Assembly: GCF_020829625.1 (NCBI RefSeq)
Contig: NZ_JAIVFX010000011.1
Location: forward strand, 124,001-188,000
Reading direction: 5' to 3'
Length of the DNA stretch: 64,000 nt
From: Nostoc sp. XA010
GTDB lineage: Bacteria; Cyanobacteriota; Cyanobacteriia; Cyanobacteriales; Nostocaceae
A program made the translations under genes and the position numbers. Below the pieces are notes generated by a model. That model was not told the DNA's origin. It worked only from the letters and a program-made list of their open reading frames with translations, and did not search any database. Positions 43,306-51,749 of this stretch are shown here, in pieces (the first letter of the stretch is position 1; each line of letters begins with the position of its first letter).

Positions 43306-43400
43306 AGGGGGGAGTGGGGAGGTAGGGGGCAGAGGGCAAGGGGATAAGAACTATGATTATTAACCCATGCCCAATACCATGCAAAAGCTTTGATATACAA

Positions 43401-43439
43401 AACTTTTGACTTTTGACTTTTGACTTCCGCCTTGCGGTA
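43401..43439. repeat. ACTTTTG heptamer block plus TTCCGCCTTGCGGTA hairpin, copy 1
   Basis: Three tandem ACTTTTG units are followed by TTCCGCCTTGCGGTA, whose CCGC/GCGG form a small stem. An almost identical module lies at 51711-51749. G-rich low-complexity DNA precedes it (43307-43345). Confidence 0.75.
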
Positions 43440-43457
43440 ATGCCCCATGCCCAATGA

Positions 43458-43943
43458 CTATTGACTAATGACTCTTGTCTTTTTTATCATTATCCAGCCG
43501 ATGACAATAAGTAGCGCACCCAATGCAAGAAATCCTAAATCCCAAGCTAACTCATTTGGCCCTGATTTTACATGATGGATACCGAGAATTTGATGGTCAA
43601 TTAAACCTTCAAAGAAGTCAAACAACCCAGTACCAATCAATATTGAGCCAATAAAGGTCTGTGATGACCAAGGAACATCTTCACGTCCTCCCGCACGCCA
43701 TAGCAAGACAACTCCTATCACGGTGAATACCCAATTAAATGTATGAAATAACCCATCCCATACCATATTCAAATCTATATTCGCCATGTTTGTCAGAGGT
43801 CGAATATTACTAAGCATGTGATGCCACTGGAGGATCTGATGCAGTAAAATTCCATCAATAAACCCTCCAATACCTACACCAAGAAAAATTCCAGCAGTGA
43901 TTATTGGTGCGCGTCGGTTGAGGGTTTCACTTTTAGCCTCCAT
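43458..43943 (-). CDS. DUF2243 membrane protein
   Basis: A 161-residue integral membrane protein with four predicted helices. It has the DUF2243 signatures GIGGFIDGILLHQILQWHHM and FDFFEGLIDHQILGIHHVKSG, two His-rich repeats facing the same way. I start it at ATG 43943 (MEAKSETLN), which has GAGG 6 nt upstream, rather than at 43955. The function is unknown; the paired His clusters suggest metal or haem binding, which is inference only. Confidence 0.85.
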   Translation of the reverse strand: MEAKSETLNRRAPIITAGIFLGVGIGGFIDGILLHQILQWHHMLSNIRPLTNMANIDLNMVWDGLFHTFNWVFTVIGVVLLWRAGGREDVPWSSQTFIGSILIGTGLFDFFEGLIDHQILGIHHVKSGPNELAWDLGFLALGALLIVIGWIMIKKTRVISQ

Positions 43944-44036
43944 TGTCAACCTCATCGATAGGCTTTTTCACCAAAGTACAACTTTTTGAGGACAAATATC
44001 TTCTATCTTGAGGCAAGTAGCATCATTGAACTTCAA

Positions 44037-44429
44037 TCAATTTTCTGATTTAATCTGCATACCCGCTTTCACTGGGTCGAAATCTTGAGGAAAATGGGTG
44101 CTGCGATCGTAGTCTGCTTTTTCCAGCTTCGTTCCTTTGAGATCAGCTTGGCGGAGATTCGCTGACATCAATAATGCTCCCCTCAAATCGGCATCCTTGA
44201 GATTAGCTTGACCTAGATCGGCAAAACTCAAATCAGTTCCCCTCAAATTTGCACCACTCAGGTTAACTTCACTCAAATCAGCATAACTAAAGTCAGAACC
44301 TTTCAAGTTAATGCCTTGCAAATCAGCACTACCAAGTTCTACTTTACTAAAGTCCCGCTTTCCTGCTGCATAACTCTCTATAAGAGTAGCGACACTATTT
44401 ATAGGCTGTTGAGAATTGGCTTCAGGCAT
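44037..44429 (-). CDS. Pentapeptide-repeat protein
   Basis: A 130-residue protein with an N-terminal helix (QPINSVATLIESYAAGKRDF) and about 13 A(D/N)Lxx pentapeptide repeats, for example ADLSEVNLSGANLRGTDLSF, that would form a short right-handed quadrilateral beta-helix. Such proteins are abundant in cyanobacteria and mostly of unknown role. It lies downstream of the Rrf2-type regulator on the same strand with a 62-nt gap. Confidence 0.92.
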   Translation of the reverse strand: MPEANSQQPINSVATLIESYAAGKRDFSKVELGSADLQGINLKGSDFSYADLSEVNLSGANLRGTDLSFADLGQANLKDADLRGALLMSANLRQADLKGTKLEKADYDRSTHFPQDFDPVKAGMQIKSEN

Positions 44430-44491
44430 ATAACAGCCTCACAGGTTATTAGTTTTATACTAAAAATGAAAATTTTCCTACTTCATCCTTT

Positions 44492-44929
44492 CTAAATGTA
44501 ATACATGAGTTCCTTTTGCTTTCGCATTGATCTTCGGTCGCAAAGGTCTTGGAGTGTATATTTTTCCAAAACTGAGTTAGCAGCCTGACGTGCTTCCTGC
44601 CAGACTTCCTGAATTAGCTCACCTTCTACCGTGTTGGGAGTTGGTTCAGGATTAGAGGCCACGATATCTGATCCTTCCATGCAGCTAAAAGCATCTAACA
44701 CTGTAATCTTTCCGGGATCTCGTGCTAAAACGTAGCCACCTTTGGCTCCGCGTATACTCTTAATTAAACCTCCACGCCTTAATGTGGCTAGGAGTTGTTC
44801 TAAATAGCGGTTTGGGATGTCTTGTAATGCCGCTATCTCTCGAATTTGCAGGGCTTCACCGTTAGGGTAGCAGGTTGCCAACTCTAACAGGGCTAAAAGT
44901 GCGTATTCTGATTTGTTAGAGATTACCAC
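44492..44929 (-). CDS. Rrf2-family transcriptional regulator
   Basis: A 145-residue winged-helix regulator. The DNA-binding part is SEYALLALLELATCYPNGEA, then IREIAALQDIPNRYLEQLLATLRRGGLI and the wing SIRGAKGGYVLARDP. The three clustered cysteines that hold the Fe-S cluster in IscR/NsrR-type members are absent: only one Cys lies near the expected position (FSCMEG) and one further on. It may thus be CymR-like and act with a partner protein, perhaps in sulfur metabolism; target genes are unknown. Confidence 0.93.
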   Translation of the reverse strand: MVISNKSEYALLALLELATCYPNGEALQIREIAALQDIPNRYLEQLLATLRRGGLIKSIRGAKGGYVLARDPGKITVLDAFSCMEGSDIVASNPEPTPNTVEGELIQEVWQEARQAANSVLEKYTLQDLCDRRSMRKQKELMYYI

Positions 44930-45160
44930 AGGCGTAATATTTTAAACTCACACTTAAATATACAAAGTATTTGAATTGCTTTCCCTAAGTTACTCTTAAG
45001 AAAAACTTTACAATCAACCTATTGTTGACCGGCTAACCCCACTTTAAAGACCTTTTACCATAGAAGCAATTATATTTTATTCTGAATTCAATAAATAAAA
45101 GTGATTGATTATTTATAAAGTTTTCTAAAGTGTAAATTGATTTAAAAGCTGTGCAAGCCG
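44930..45160. other. AT-rich spacer
   Basis: It holds the leader of the Rrf2-family gene and the 3' side of the kinase remnant. No site was recognised. Confidence 0.4.
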
Positions 45161-45481
45161 CTATATATTCAAATTTCTCGAAAATGGCAGAGTTACGGTA
45201 AAGGTAGTTCCCGCACCGATCGCACTTTCGACACAAATTTCGCCGCCATGTAAATCTACAGCCTGCTTGACGATGGACATTCCCAATGCCAAAGGGGTGC
45301 GAAACTCATGGGAGGTGATGGTAGCTATTTGCACTTCTTCTAAAGCTAGGTGGACTTCTTTTAATACTGCGGTAACGAGTTCAATATCTTCCTGTACATT
45401 TTGCTGTTCACTCTGGCGTTGCAAAAGGGCGATGCGCTTACGCATCTTCTCTATCTGTAAAGCTAATCCGTCCAAATTCAC
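45161..45481 (-). pseudogene. Internally deleted histidine kinase
   Basis: A 106-codon open frame joins two ends of a histidine kinase. Residues 1-64 are a coiled-coil and the phosphorylation helix with His58 (ATITSHEFRTPL). From residue 66 it jumps straight to the last part of the ATPase domain (LGMSIVKQAVDLHGGEICVE, GAGTTFTVTLPF). Nearly all of the dimerisation helix 2, the N-box and the G1 box, about 150-200 residues, are missing. The junction is in frame. It probably cannot autophosphorylate; it may be debris or a small H-box peptide. Confidence 0.75.
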
Positions 45482-45602
45482 TCTCTGACTCCTAATTTGG
45501 ATATCTAAAACTTGCCTTTTCTTTTAGATTCTATTCTCAGACGATCTTAGCTTTTGGAGGTTAACAGTTATCAGTTAGTAAAGATCAGAAAGAGCAAGCC
45601 TT

Positions 45603-48600
45603 TTATCTGGCAATATTGCTTAATTTAGCTCTTAACTCTGCCCATTTGACCCCTTCTAAGCTGGGCAAAACAATATGAGCAGCTCCAACTCGTTCAGCAG
45701 GGCCGAGTCCTACTGCCCACATACCACCGACTAGAGCTGCCTCAATGCCTGCTACGGCATCTTCTACAACTACAGATTGCGTTGGTTCGAGTCCTAGCTG
45801 CTTGGCTGCGTACAGAAATAGATCGGGTGCTGGCTTAGGTTGCTGTACACTATAACCGTCAGCGATCGCATCTACTTTATCGGCAATGCCCAATCGCTCG
45901 ATCACTGTGCGGGCATTTTTACTAGCTGAACCAATACCGATTTTAATCCCAGCTTGTCGCAGTTCATCCAAGAGAGCGATCGCACCTGGTAGCAAATCCT
46001 TGGGTGTCATGTTTTGGATCGATTCTACATAGTAGCGATTCTTACGCTCCATCATCTCCTCGATTTGTGCTTCTGAATATGGTCTATCTCCAATAATATG
46101 CATCAGAGAAGCACGACGGGATACGCCCCGCAGGGCTTCATTAGCTTGATGATTAAAGGGTATACCCTCTTCATCTGCTAGCTTTTGCCAAGCTAAGTAA
46201 TGAAGTTCTGCTGTATCTGTTAGCACTCCATCTAGGTCGAAGATGAATCCTTGGATGTTGAGAGAATGGGGACTGGGGACTGGGAACTGGGGACTAGGGA
46301 CTGGGGAAGATGAGGGAGCAGGGGAGGGAGGGCGGGAAGTTTGGTGTTCAGAAGCTTTTGATGGAAAATTTGGGGGATTTGGGGAGAGGGAAAGTTGGAG
46401 ATATTCTAGTTGAGGAGTTATATCTTGGGCGACTTGTTCTTTGCGTAGATCGAAGTCGTGCCATTTTCCGCGCCAGTGCAGTTTAAATTTTAGACGTGTC
46501 CAGGCATCAGGCAGATGGCAGTTGGCTACGGGGCCATTTTCGGTGAGTTGAATGCCGCCGAATCCAAAAATTACAGCTTGCCAAACGCCACCAGCAGTAG
46601 CACCGTGAATTCCATCGCTGGTGTTACCTCGGTTATCTTCAAGATCCACCATTAACGCCTGCATAAACACTTCGTAAGCTTCCGTTGATTTGCCCAAATC
46701 GGAAGCTAAAATGGCGTGAACTGCTGGGCCAAGGGACGAACCATAAGTAATGTCTGTGCGGGGTGCGTAGTAGTTCCAGTTGGTCTGCAATGCTTTTTCG
46801 TTGTAGGGAAAATCTGCTGATTCCCGCATTAAATAAAGGAGCATCAAGATATCTGGCTGCTTGATTACTTGACATTTATTGGTTTTCTCAATACTCAAGA
46901 TGGCTTGCATGGAGCGATCGCGCCCTTGGTAATCTGCTAAGTTGATATCTTCCAATTGGAAAAATCCCTCGAACTGCTCGATTAGTTCTGTTGATGAGTC
47001 ATGGAGAAACAACATTTTGGCGATGATATCTTGCCAGTGCGTTCGCTCTTGTGGGGTGAGTTTGAGTTTGTGTTCTAGTTCAGTAGCTCGTTCGGGGAAC
47101 TTTTGAGCCAACCAATCATAAACTGCGATCGCTTTCTCTAAATGCCATTGCGCCATCCGATTTGTAAAGGCGTTATTGTGGACGAATTCATGATATTCAT
47201 CCACTCCGATCACTCCCCGAATTTCATATTGTTGGCGCTCAGAATTGAATTCGACTCGGCTACCCCAGAACATAGCGGCATCCAGAATAATCTCTGCGCC
47301 GCGCTGTTGCATCCACTCATCATCAGCAGTGACTTGCCAGTAGTTCCAAGCGGCGTAGGGAATATCTGCATTAATATGAATTTCGCGATCGCGGCACCAA
47401 ATCCGCACGTCTTCACCATAAAAATCACTATTGAGTCCCCAACGTGGTGTTACTTCATCTCCGGTATCAGCACTTTCCCAGGCAAACATTGCCCCTTTAT
47501 AGTCGTAATGGGCAGCCTTGCGTCTAGCTCCTGGTAAGGTGTGCCAACGGTAACTGAGTAAATTTCGAGCGATCGCTGGTTGGGTGAACAGAAAAAAGGG
47601 CAGCATAAAAATTTCTGTATCCCAAAAGATATGACCGCGATAGCCAAACCCAGAAAGAGTTTTAGCAGGAATGCTCACCTTGTCATCATGGCGTGACCCT
47701 GCAATCAGCAGTTGGAAGAGATTGTAGCGAACAGCAAAAGCAGCTGTGCTATCCCCTTCAATGAGGATGTCACTTTGCTGCCACGCCTCATCCCATGCCT
47801 GCTGATTGGCTTTTAGTAGTGTTGCGTAATCTGGCAGGTGCGCCAGTTTTTCTGTAGCTGCTGAAACTGGTGTTTCAGTCTCCCGCGAAGTAAAAACTGT
47901 CACGATTTTTTCTACCGTTACGGTCTGTTGTGATTTAGCCAGGTAGGTCATGCTCAAGGTTGGATAACCAGGCGCAGTACTGACTTGCAAAGATGCTTCA
48001 GCGCCTGATATTCTCATAGTTGCGCCCATACCGAGTTCAATTCGGGAGTGACGGGTGCGGCGTTGCAACCAGATTCCTTGGTCAGTCTTGCCTTGATCTA
48101 GTCCTTCCCAGTGATTAAAACCCTGATTTTCTGGATAGCCGTTGATACTTCCCTGAACTTCGATTACCCCATCAAAATCTACTGGTGTTAAATGGCAGCG
48201 TTGCGCTAACACATGCTGATCTGCAAAACTAGCAAAGCGTTCAAAGTGAATATCTATAGTCTTTCCACTGGGAGAGCGCCAACGTAAGTAACGGCTAAGA
48301 AGTCCGTAGCGTAAATCAAGCTGACGATCATAGCGCAATATTTTACCTTGATCGAGACGGAAGCGTTCGCGTAGCGTCTCCGTAGGAGATTCGCCATTTA
48401 CAATCACTACCAAAGGTAGCCAGTCAGGGCAATTTGCCAGTTCAGTGTACACCACCGGCACATCGTCGTAGACACCGTTGATGAAAGTAGCTGGCAATGC
48501 ATGAGGATAACCTTCCTCAAAACTGCCTTTTGTTCCCAGGTATCCATTGCCGATTGTAAAGACGGTTTCTTTAGAGTGCAATTGATCGGGGTCAAACTGG

Positions 48601-48659
48601 GTTTCGATTAAAATCCAGTCTGTGTAGATAAAATTGCGAGAATGACCTTTTTTGTCCAT
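45603..48659 (-). CDS. Glycoside hydrolase family 65 phosphorylase fused to beta-phosphoglucomutase
   Basis: A bifunctional 1018-residue enzyme. Residues 1 to about 750 form a GH65 disaccharide phosphorylase (maltose, trehalose or kojibiose type) with NGYLGTKGSFEEG, GYRGHIFWDTEIFMLPF, and the general-acid Glu in GVIGVDEYHEFVHNNAF. A Pro/Ser-rich linker (about 755-800) leads to a HAD-type beta-phosphoglucomutase: FDLDGVLTDTAELHY, GIGSASKNA, QQPKPAPDLF, VVEDAVAGIEAA. Phosphorolysis would give beta-glucose 1-phosphate, which the second domain turns into glucose 6-phosphate. Residues 89-99 come from a dispersed repeat. It lies beside sucrose synthase. Confidence 0.93.
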   Translation of the reverse strand: MDKKGHSRNFIYTDWILIETQFDPDQLHSKETVFTIGNGYLGTKGSFEEGYPHALPATFINGVYDDVPVVYTELANCPDWLPLVVIVNGESPTETLRERFRLDQGKILRYDRQLDLRYGLLSRYLRWRSPSGKTIDIHFERFASFADQHVLAQRCHLTPVDFDGVIEVQGSINGYPENQGFNHWEGLDQGKTDQGIWLQRRTRHSRIELGMGATMRISGAEASLQVSTAPGYPTLSMTYLAKSQQTVTVEKIVTVFTSRETETPVSAATEKLAHLPDYATLLKANQQAWDEAWQQSDILIEGDSTAAFAVRYNLFQLLIAGSRHDDKVSIPAKTLSGFGYRGHIFWDTEIFMLPFFLFTQPAIARNLLSYRWHTLPGARRKAAHYDYKGAMFAWESADTGDEVTPRWGLNSDFYGEDVRIWCRDREIHINADIPYAAWNYWQVTADDEWMQQRGAEIILDAAMFWGSRVEFNSERQQYEIRGVIGVDEYHEFVHNNAFTNRMAQWHLEKAIAVYDWLAQKFPERATELEHKLKLTPQERTHWQDIIAKMLFLHDSSTELIEQFEGFFQLEDINLADYQGRDRSMQAILSIEKTNKCQVIKQPDILMLLYLMRESADFPYNEKALQTNWNYYAPRTDITYGSSLGPAVHAILASDLGKSTEAYEVFMQALMVDLEDNRGNTSDGIHGATAGGVWQAVIFGFGGIQLTENGPVANCHLPDAWTRLKFKLHWRGKWHDFDLRKEQVAQDITPQLEYLQLSLSPNPPNFPSKASEHQTSRPPSPAPSSSPVPSPQFPVPSPHSLNIQGFIFDLDGVLTDTAELHYLAWQKLADEEGIPFNHQANEALRGVSRRASLMHIIGDRPYSEAQIEEMMERKNRYYVESIQNMTPKDLLPGAIALLDELRQAGIKIGIGSASKNARTVIERLGIADKVDAIADGYSVQQPKPAPDLFLYAAKQLGLEPTQSVVVEDAVAGIEAALVGGMWAVGLGPAERVGAAHIVLPSLEGVKWAELRAKLSNIAR
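46265..46338. repeat. G-rich low-complexity repeat encoding the interdomain linker
   Basis: Tandem GGGGACT/GGGAACT-type heptamers followed by GGGAGCAGGGGAGGGAGG, the same kind of sequence found in spacers (for example 39700-39735, 49000-49060, 51650-51680). On the coding strand they give the Pro/Ser/Val linker between the GH65 and phosphoglucomutase domains. Confidence 0.8.
48363..48394. repeat. Small dispersed repeat inside the GH65 gene, in frame
   Basis: A 32-nt sequence (coding strand starts GCGAATCTCCTACGGAG, ends ACGCTACGCGAACGC) of the same type as the 32-nt repeat in rsmH (33716-33747). It encodes residues 89-99 (GESPTETLRER), keeping the frame. Confidence 0.7.
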
Positions 48660-48684
48660 AAGTGGGGAGTAGTAGGGAGTGGGG

Positions 48685-48975
48685 ATGAATGAGTCTTTGA
48701 GGTGGATGAACGGAGTTCTGAAGTGGATGAACGGAGTTCTGAAGTGGATGAACGGAGTTTTGAGGTGGATGAACGGAGTTTTGAGGTGGATGAACGGAGT
48801 TCTAAGGTGGATGAACGGAGTTCTAAGGTGGATGAACGGAGTTCTAAGGTGGATGAACGGAGTTCTAAGGTGGATGAACGGAGTTCTAAGGTGGATGAAC
48901 GGAGTTCTAAGGTGGGTGAATGAGTCTTTGAGGGAGATGAATGAGTCTTTGAGGGAGATGAATGAGCCTTTAAGC
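48685..48975. repeat. 21-bp minisatellite, 14 units
   Basis: Fourteen tandem 21-bp units (consensus TGGATGAACGGAGTTCTAAGG on the plus strand). Ten central units are nearly identical and the two ends are diverged (ATGAATGAGTCTTTGAGGGAG). All units keep two plus-strand reading frames open, one reading WMNGVLR heptads and the other VDERSSK. It lies 25 nt upstream of the GH65 gene start and within the sucrose-synthase-GH65 spacer. It ends in CCCCTG-rich low-complexity DNA (49000-49060). Confidence 0.95.
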
Positions 48976-49059
48976 CAATGCTTTAACTTCTAACTCCCCC
49001 TGCCCCCTGCCCCCTGCTCCCCTGCTCCCCTGCTCCCCCACTCCCCACTCCCCACTCCC

Positions 49060-51471
49060 TCATCCCCCCTTATGTTTCTCCAAAATCTTTTCGGCTCTAG
49101 GTTTATAAATGAGATGAAATAGGGCTTCCATATAACGATCTCTGGCTTCATTATTTTCTGGTGCAACAAAGTTCCAAAAACTAAATACTTTAGCAAGCTG
49201 TAGTAATTGATTACTATGTAAATGCCAATTGTATCTATTATGAATTCGCTGACTCATCCATTCTGAGACTTCCTGCCAATAATCATCCTGAGTATTGCAT
49301 TGTTCAACAAAGCCCAAAATTTTCTTTGCTGTACCTTCTAAGTCTGTAGGATTAACATTAAATTCATTCTCTTGGCTTTCGATAATTTCTAAAGAGCCGC
49401 CAAATTGAGTAGCAAAAGTTGGCAAGCCAGAAATCATCGCTTCCAAAATAGACCTACCGAAGGATTCAAACCGGGCAAAGTGGACATAAATTCCCTGAGA
49501 ATCTGCAACTACTCGGTAGGCTTCACCGATGTTTTTGCTAGGGATACGCATCCCCACCCAGCGAATTTTGCCATTGAGATGATATTGCTCAATAATGTCG
49601 TGGAGTTTTTGGATTTCTTCTGCTTCTTCTAGGTTTGTAGCTTCATCTGGATGCAGTTTACTACTTAAAAGGATTAGGTTACAGTGCTCTTGTAAGTTCT
49701 GACTTTGACCAAAACATTCAGCTAAACCAGTGAGATTTTTGATTGAAGTGATGGGAGCAACGGCAAAGATTGGCTGCTTGTTAAGGTTATCTAAATGACC
49801 AAAGATTTGGGGGTCTTCGCGGGTAAAGAGGAGGTCGTGAATTTGTCTGCCAAGCTTGATATCTCGGTCTTCTTTTTGGCTATAGGGAAAGAAAATCTTT
49901 TCATCTACTCCCGGCGGCACTAAGTTGAATTTAGGACTAAATAAATCAATGCCATCAACCACATGATACAGATGCGGCATTGTAAAGCATTTGTACGATT
50001 CGTATTGACCTATGGTGTCAGGTGTGCCGACAATTTCTTGATAGGATGATGTGATGATAAACTCGGCTGCATTCATGCTAATCAAATCGGCGGTAAATTG
50101 TACCGAGAAGTGATATTGGTCTTCTAAATCTTGCCAATATAAATTACTAAATAGATGTTTAGGTTTTTCCAATGAATGAGCAATGTTGCACTGGGTAACT
50201 TTCATCCGGCGCGATAAAAGAAAAGCCACTAAGTTACCGTCGCTGTAGTTACCGATAAGAAGATTAGGTTTACCTTGGAATTGAGCTAGCAATTCTTTTT
50301 CTGCATCTAGAGCAAAGTTTTCTAAATAAGGCCAAATCTCAAATTTAGAAATCCAATTGTTAGTAATTTCGGGATTGAATTTACCAAAAGGAACGCGCAA
50401 TATCCAAGCATTTTCAGTATCTTGGACTTTTTCTAAGCGTAGGTTGCAAAATGTTCCTTCGCAGTTAGGGATTAGCCGGGTGAGAATAATCACATGTGGC
50501 TTCATACCCAGCACGTCGAGGCCAGCAAGTCTGATTTGTTCACGCAGTTCGTTTTCTAAGCTGCGGGCTTGTTCAAGGACGTAGATAACTTGACCGAGTG
50601 TTTCATCTCTTCCCAAAACATCTTCCTGTCCCACCCAGCCGTGGATGGAAATGAGGACGACGCGAAAAATCGCGGGGACGCGGGCCACAAATGTTTCTAA
50701 AATGCCAGGTTCTGGGGAGTAAATGAGTCGGTCTAAGAGTTCAAGTGTTTCAGAGACTCGCGCCGCAGTATTACCCCAACCCGGCTCAAATCCGAGTTCT
50801 TGGAGATCGAAGCGGAATTTTTCATAAGGTTCATCAGGCTCAAGCTCATTCAGTAATTTCAGCGCTAGCTTTATTTGTTTGGCTAAATGAATACCTGAAG
50901 GAATGCGATCGCTCAACAACAGCCGAATTCCATCGTGTTGCAGCCCCTGTAATGCTTGAAATAACATTTCCACCCAATATTGGGGGTCAGTCAACAATTG
51001 ATTGCACAGATAACGGTTGAGGAAGGCTAAACCTTGACCAATATTTCTAGGGTCGTCAATTCTTGGGGAACTTTCGTAAAACGGGTGGAGGTCGATTTCC
51101 AGGATGTGAGGTTGGTAGCGGTTGACTAGGCGATCTCTTACATCTAGCAGCATTTGAGGCGTCATCTGCTCGAAACTATTAAAATCGGCTGTCAGTTTCC
51201 AAACTTCCTGACTAGCAATTCTGGGACGAACCACGAACCAGGTACTTTCTTCTTCAAGAATTATTTCGTGGGTGTACTGTATCAGTTTACCCACAGAAGA
51301 AGAATAGTAAAAATAGGCTGGCTTTTGGGATTGATGACAGTAATCGGCAAAAGCTTGTAAAATTTCATTTCTCAGGAAGTAACGCTTACCTGAAGCACTC
51401 AACGTATAAATCAACTGATGCAGAGCAGTTTTTTCATCACCGTTGAAGACAGCTTGAACTAGTTCATACAT
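49060..51471 (-). CDS. susA: Sucrose synthase
   Basis: Sucrose synthase reversibly splits sucrose with UDP or ADP into fructose and NDP-glucose. The 803-residue length matches cyanobacterial SusA. It has the N-terminal regulatory region, then a GT-B domain with EKTKHLFSNLYWQDLEDQYHF-like sequence (EKPKHLFSNLYWQDLEDQYH), PHLYHVVDGIDLFSPKFNLV, PGVDEKIFFPYS, and the nucleotide-sugar motif FARFESFGRSILEAMISGLP with the E-x7-E glutamates. In heterocystous strains SusA feeds sucrose breakdown and glycogen. The start is the ATG at 51471. It lies upstream of the GH65 fusion on the same strand, separated by the minisatellite. Confidence 0.95.
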   Translation of the reverse strand: MYELVQAVFNGDEKTALHQLIYTLSASGKRYFLRNEILQAFADYCHQSQKPAYFYYSSSVGKLIQYTHEIILEEESTWFVVRPRIASQEVWKLTADFNSFEQMTPQMLLDVRDRLVNRYQPHILEIDLHPFYESSPRIDDPRNIGQGLAFLNRYLCNQLLTDPQYWVEMLFQALQGLQHDGIRLLLSDRIPSGIHLAKQIKLALKLLNELEPDEPYEKFRFDLQELGFEPGWGNTAARVSETLELLDRLIYSPEPGILETFVARVPAIFRVVLISIHGWVGQEDVLGRDETLGQVIYVLEQARSLENELREQIRLAGLDVLGMKPHVIILTRLIPNCEGTFCNLRLEKVQDTENAWILRVPFGKFNPEITNNWISKFEIWPYLENFALDAEKELLAQFQGKPNLLIGNYSDGNLVAFLLSRRMKVTQCNIAHSLEKPKHLFSNLYWQDLEDQYHFSVQFTADLISMNAAEFIITSSYQEIVGTPDTIGQYESYKCFTMPHLYHVVDGIDLFSPKFNLVPPGVDEKIFFPYSQKEDRDIKLGRQIHDLLFTREDPQIFGHLDNLNKQPIFAVAPITSIKNLTGLAECFGQSQNLQEHCNLILLSSKLHPDEATNLEEAEEIQKLHDIIEQYHLNGKIRWVGMRIPSKNIGEAYRVVADSQGIYVHFARFESFGRSILEAMISGLPTFATQFGGSLEIIESQENEFNVNPTDLEGTAKKILGFVEQCNTQDDYWQEVSEWMSQRIHNRYNWHLHSNQLLQLAKVFSFWNFVAPENNEARDRYMEALFHLIYKPRAEKILEKHKGG

Positions 51472-51749
51472 GATGACGAATCCCAGAACTTTAGCTAGGT
51501 CACGACCTCATTTTTATCTCTAGTCTCCGGTTTTGTGAGGCACATTCCCCATTCAATGCTACATAAATATGGAAACTACCCGCGTCTAACTCTGGGATGA
51601 GACACTGCGAGGGCTTCAAATTTATGGGATGAGGGAGTATAAAAGAGGAAAGGGGGCAGGGGGCAGGGGGCAGGGGAGAGAACCCGATAAATAAATTCTT
51701 TGCGTAGCGTAACTTTTGACTTTTGACTTTTGGCTTCCGCCTTGCGGTA
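51472..51749. other. Spacer between susA and the hybrid kinase gene, with repeats
   Basis: It contains GGGGGCAGGGGGCAG low-complexity DNA (about 51652-51677) and, at 51711-51749, the second copy of the ACTTTTG heptamer plus TTCCGCCTTGCGGTA module seen at 43401-43439. The 114-codon minus-strand frame here is judged an artefact. Confidence 0.6.

Noticed and set aside
48679..48993. 104-residue WMNGVLR repeat protein as a real gene
   Set aside because: The frame exists only because 21 is a multiple of three; another frame of the same array is also open. There is no ribosome binding site before the GTG. Reported as a minisatellite instead.
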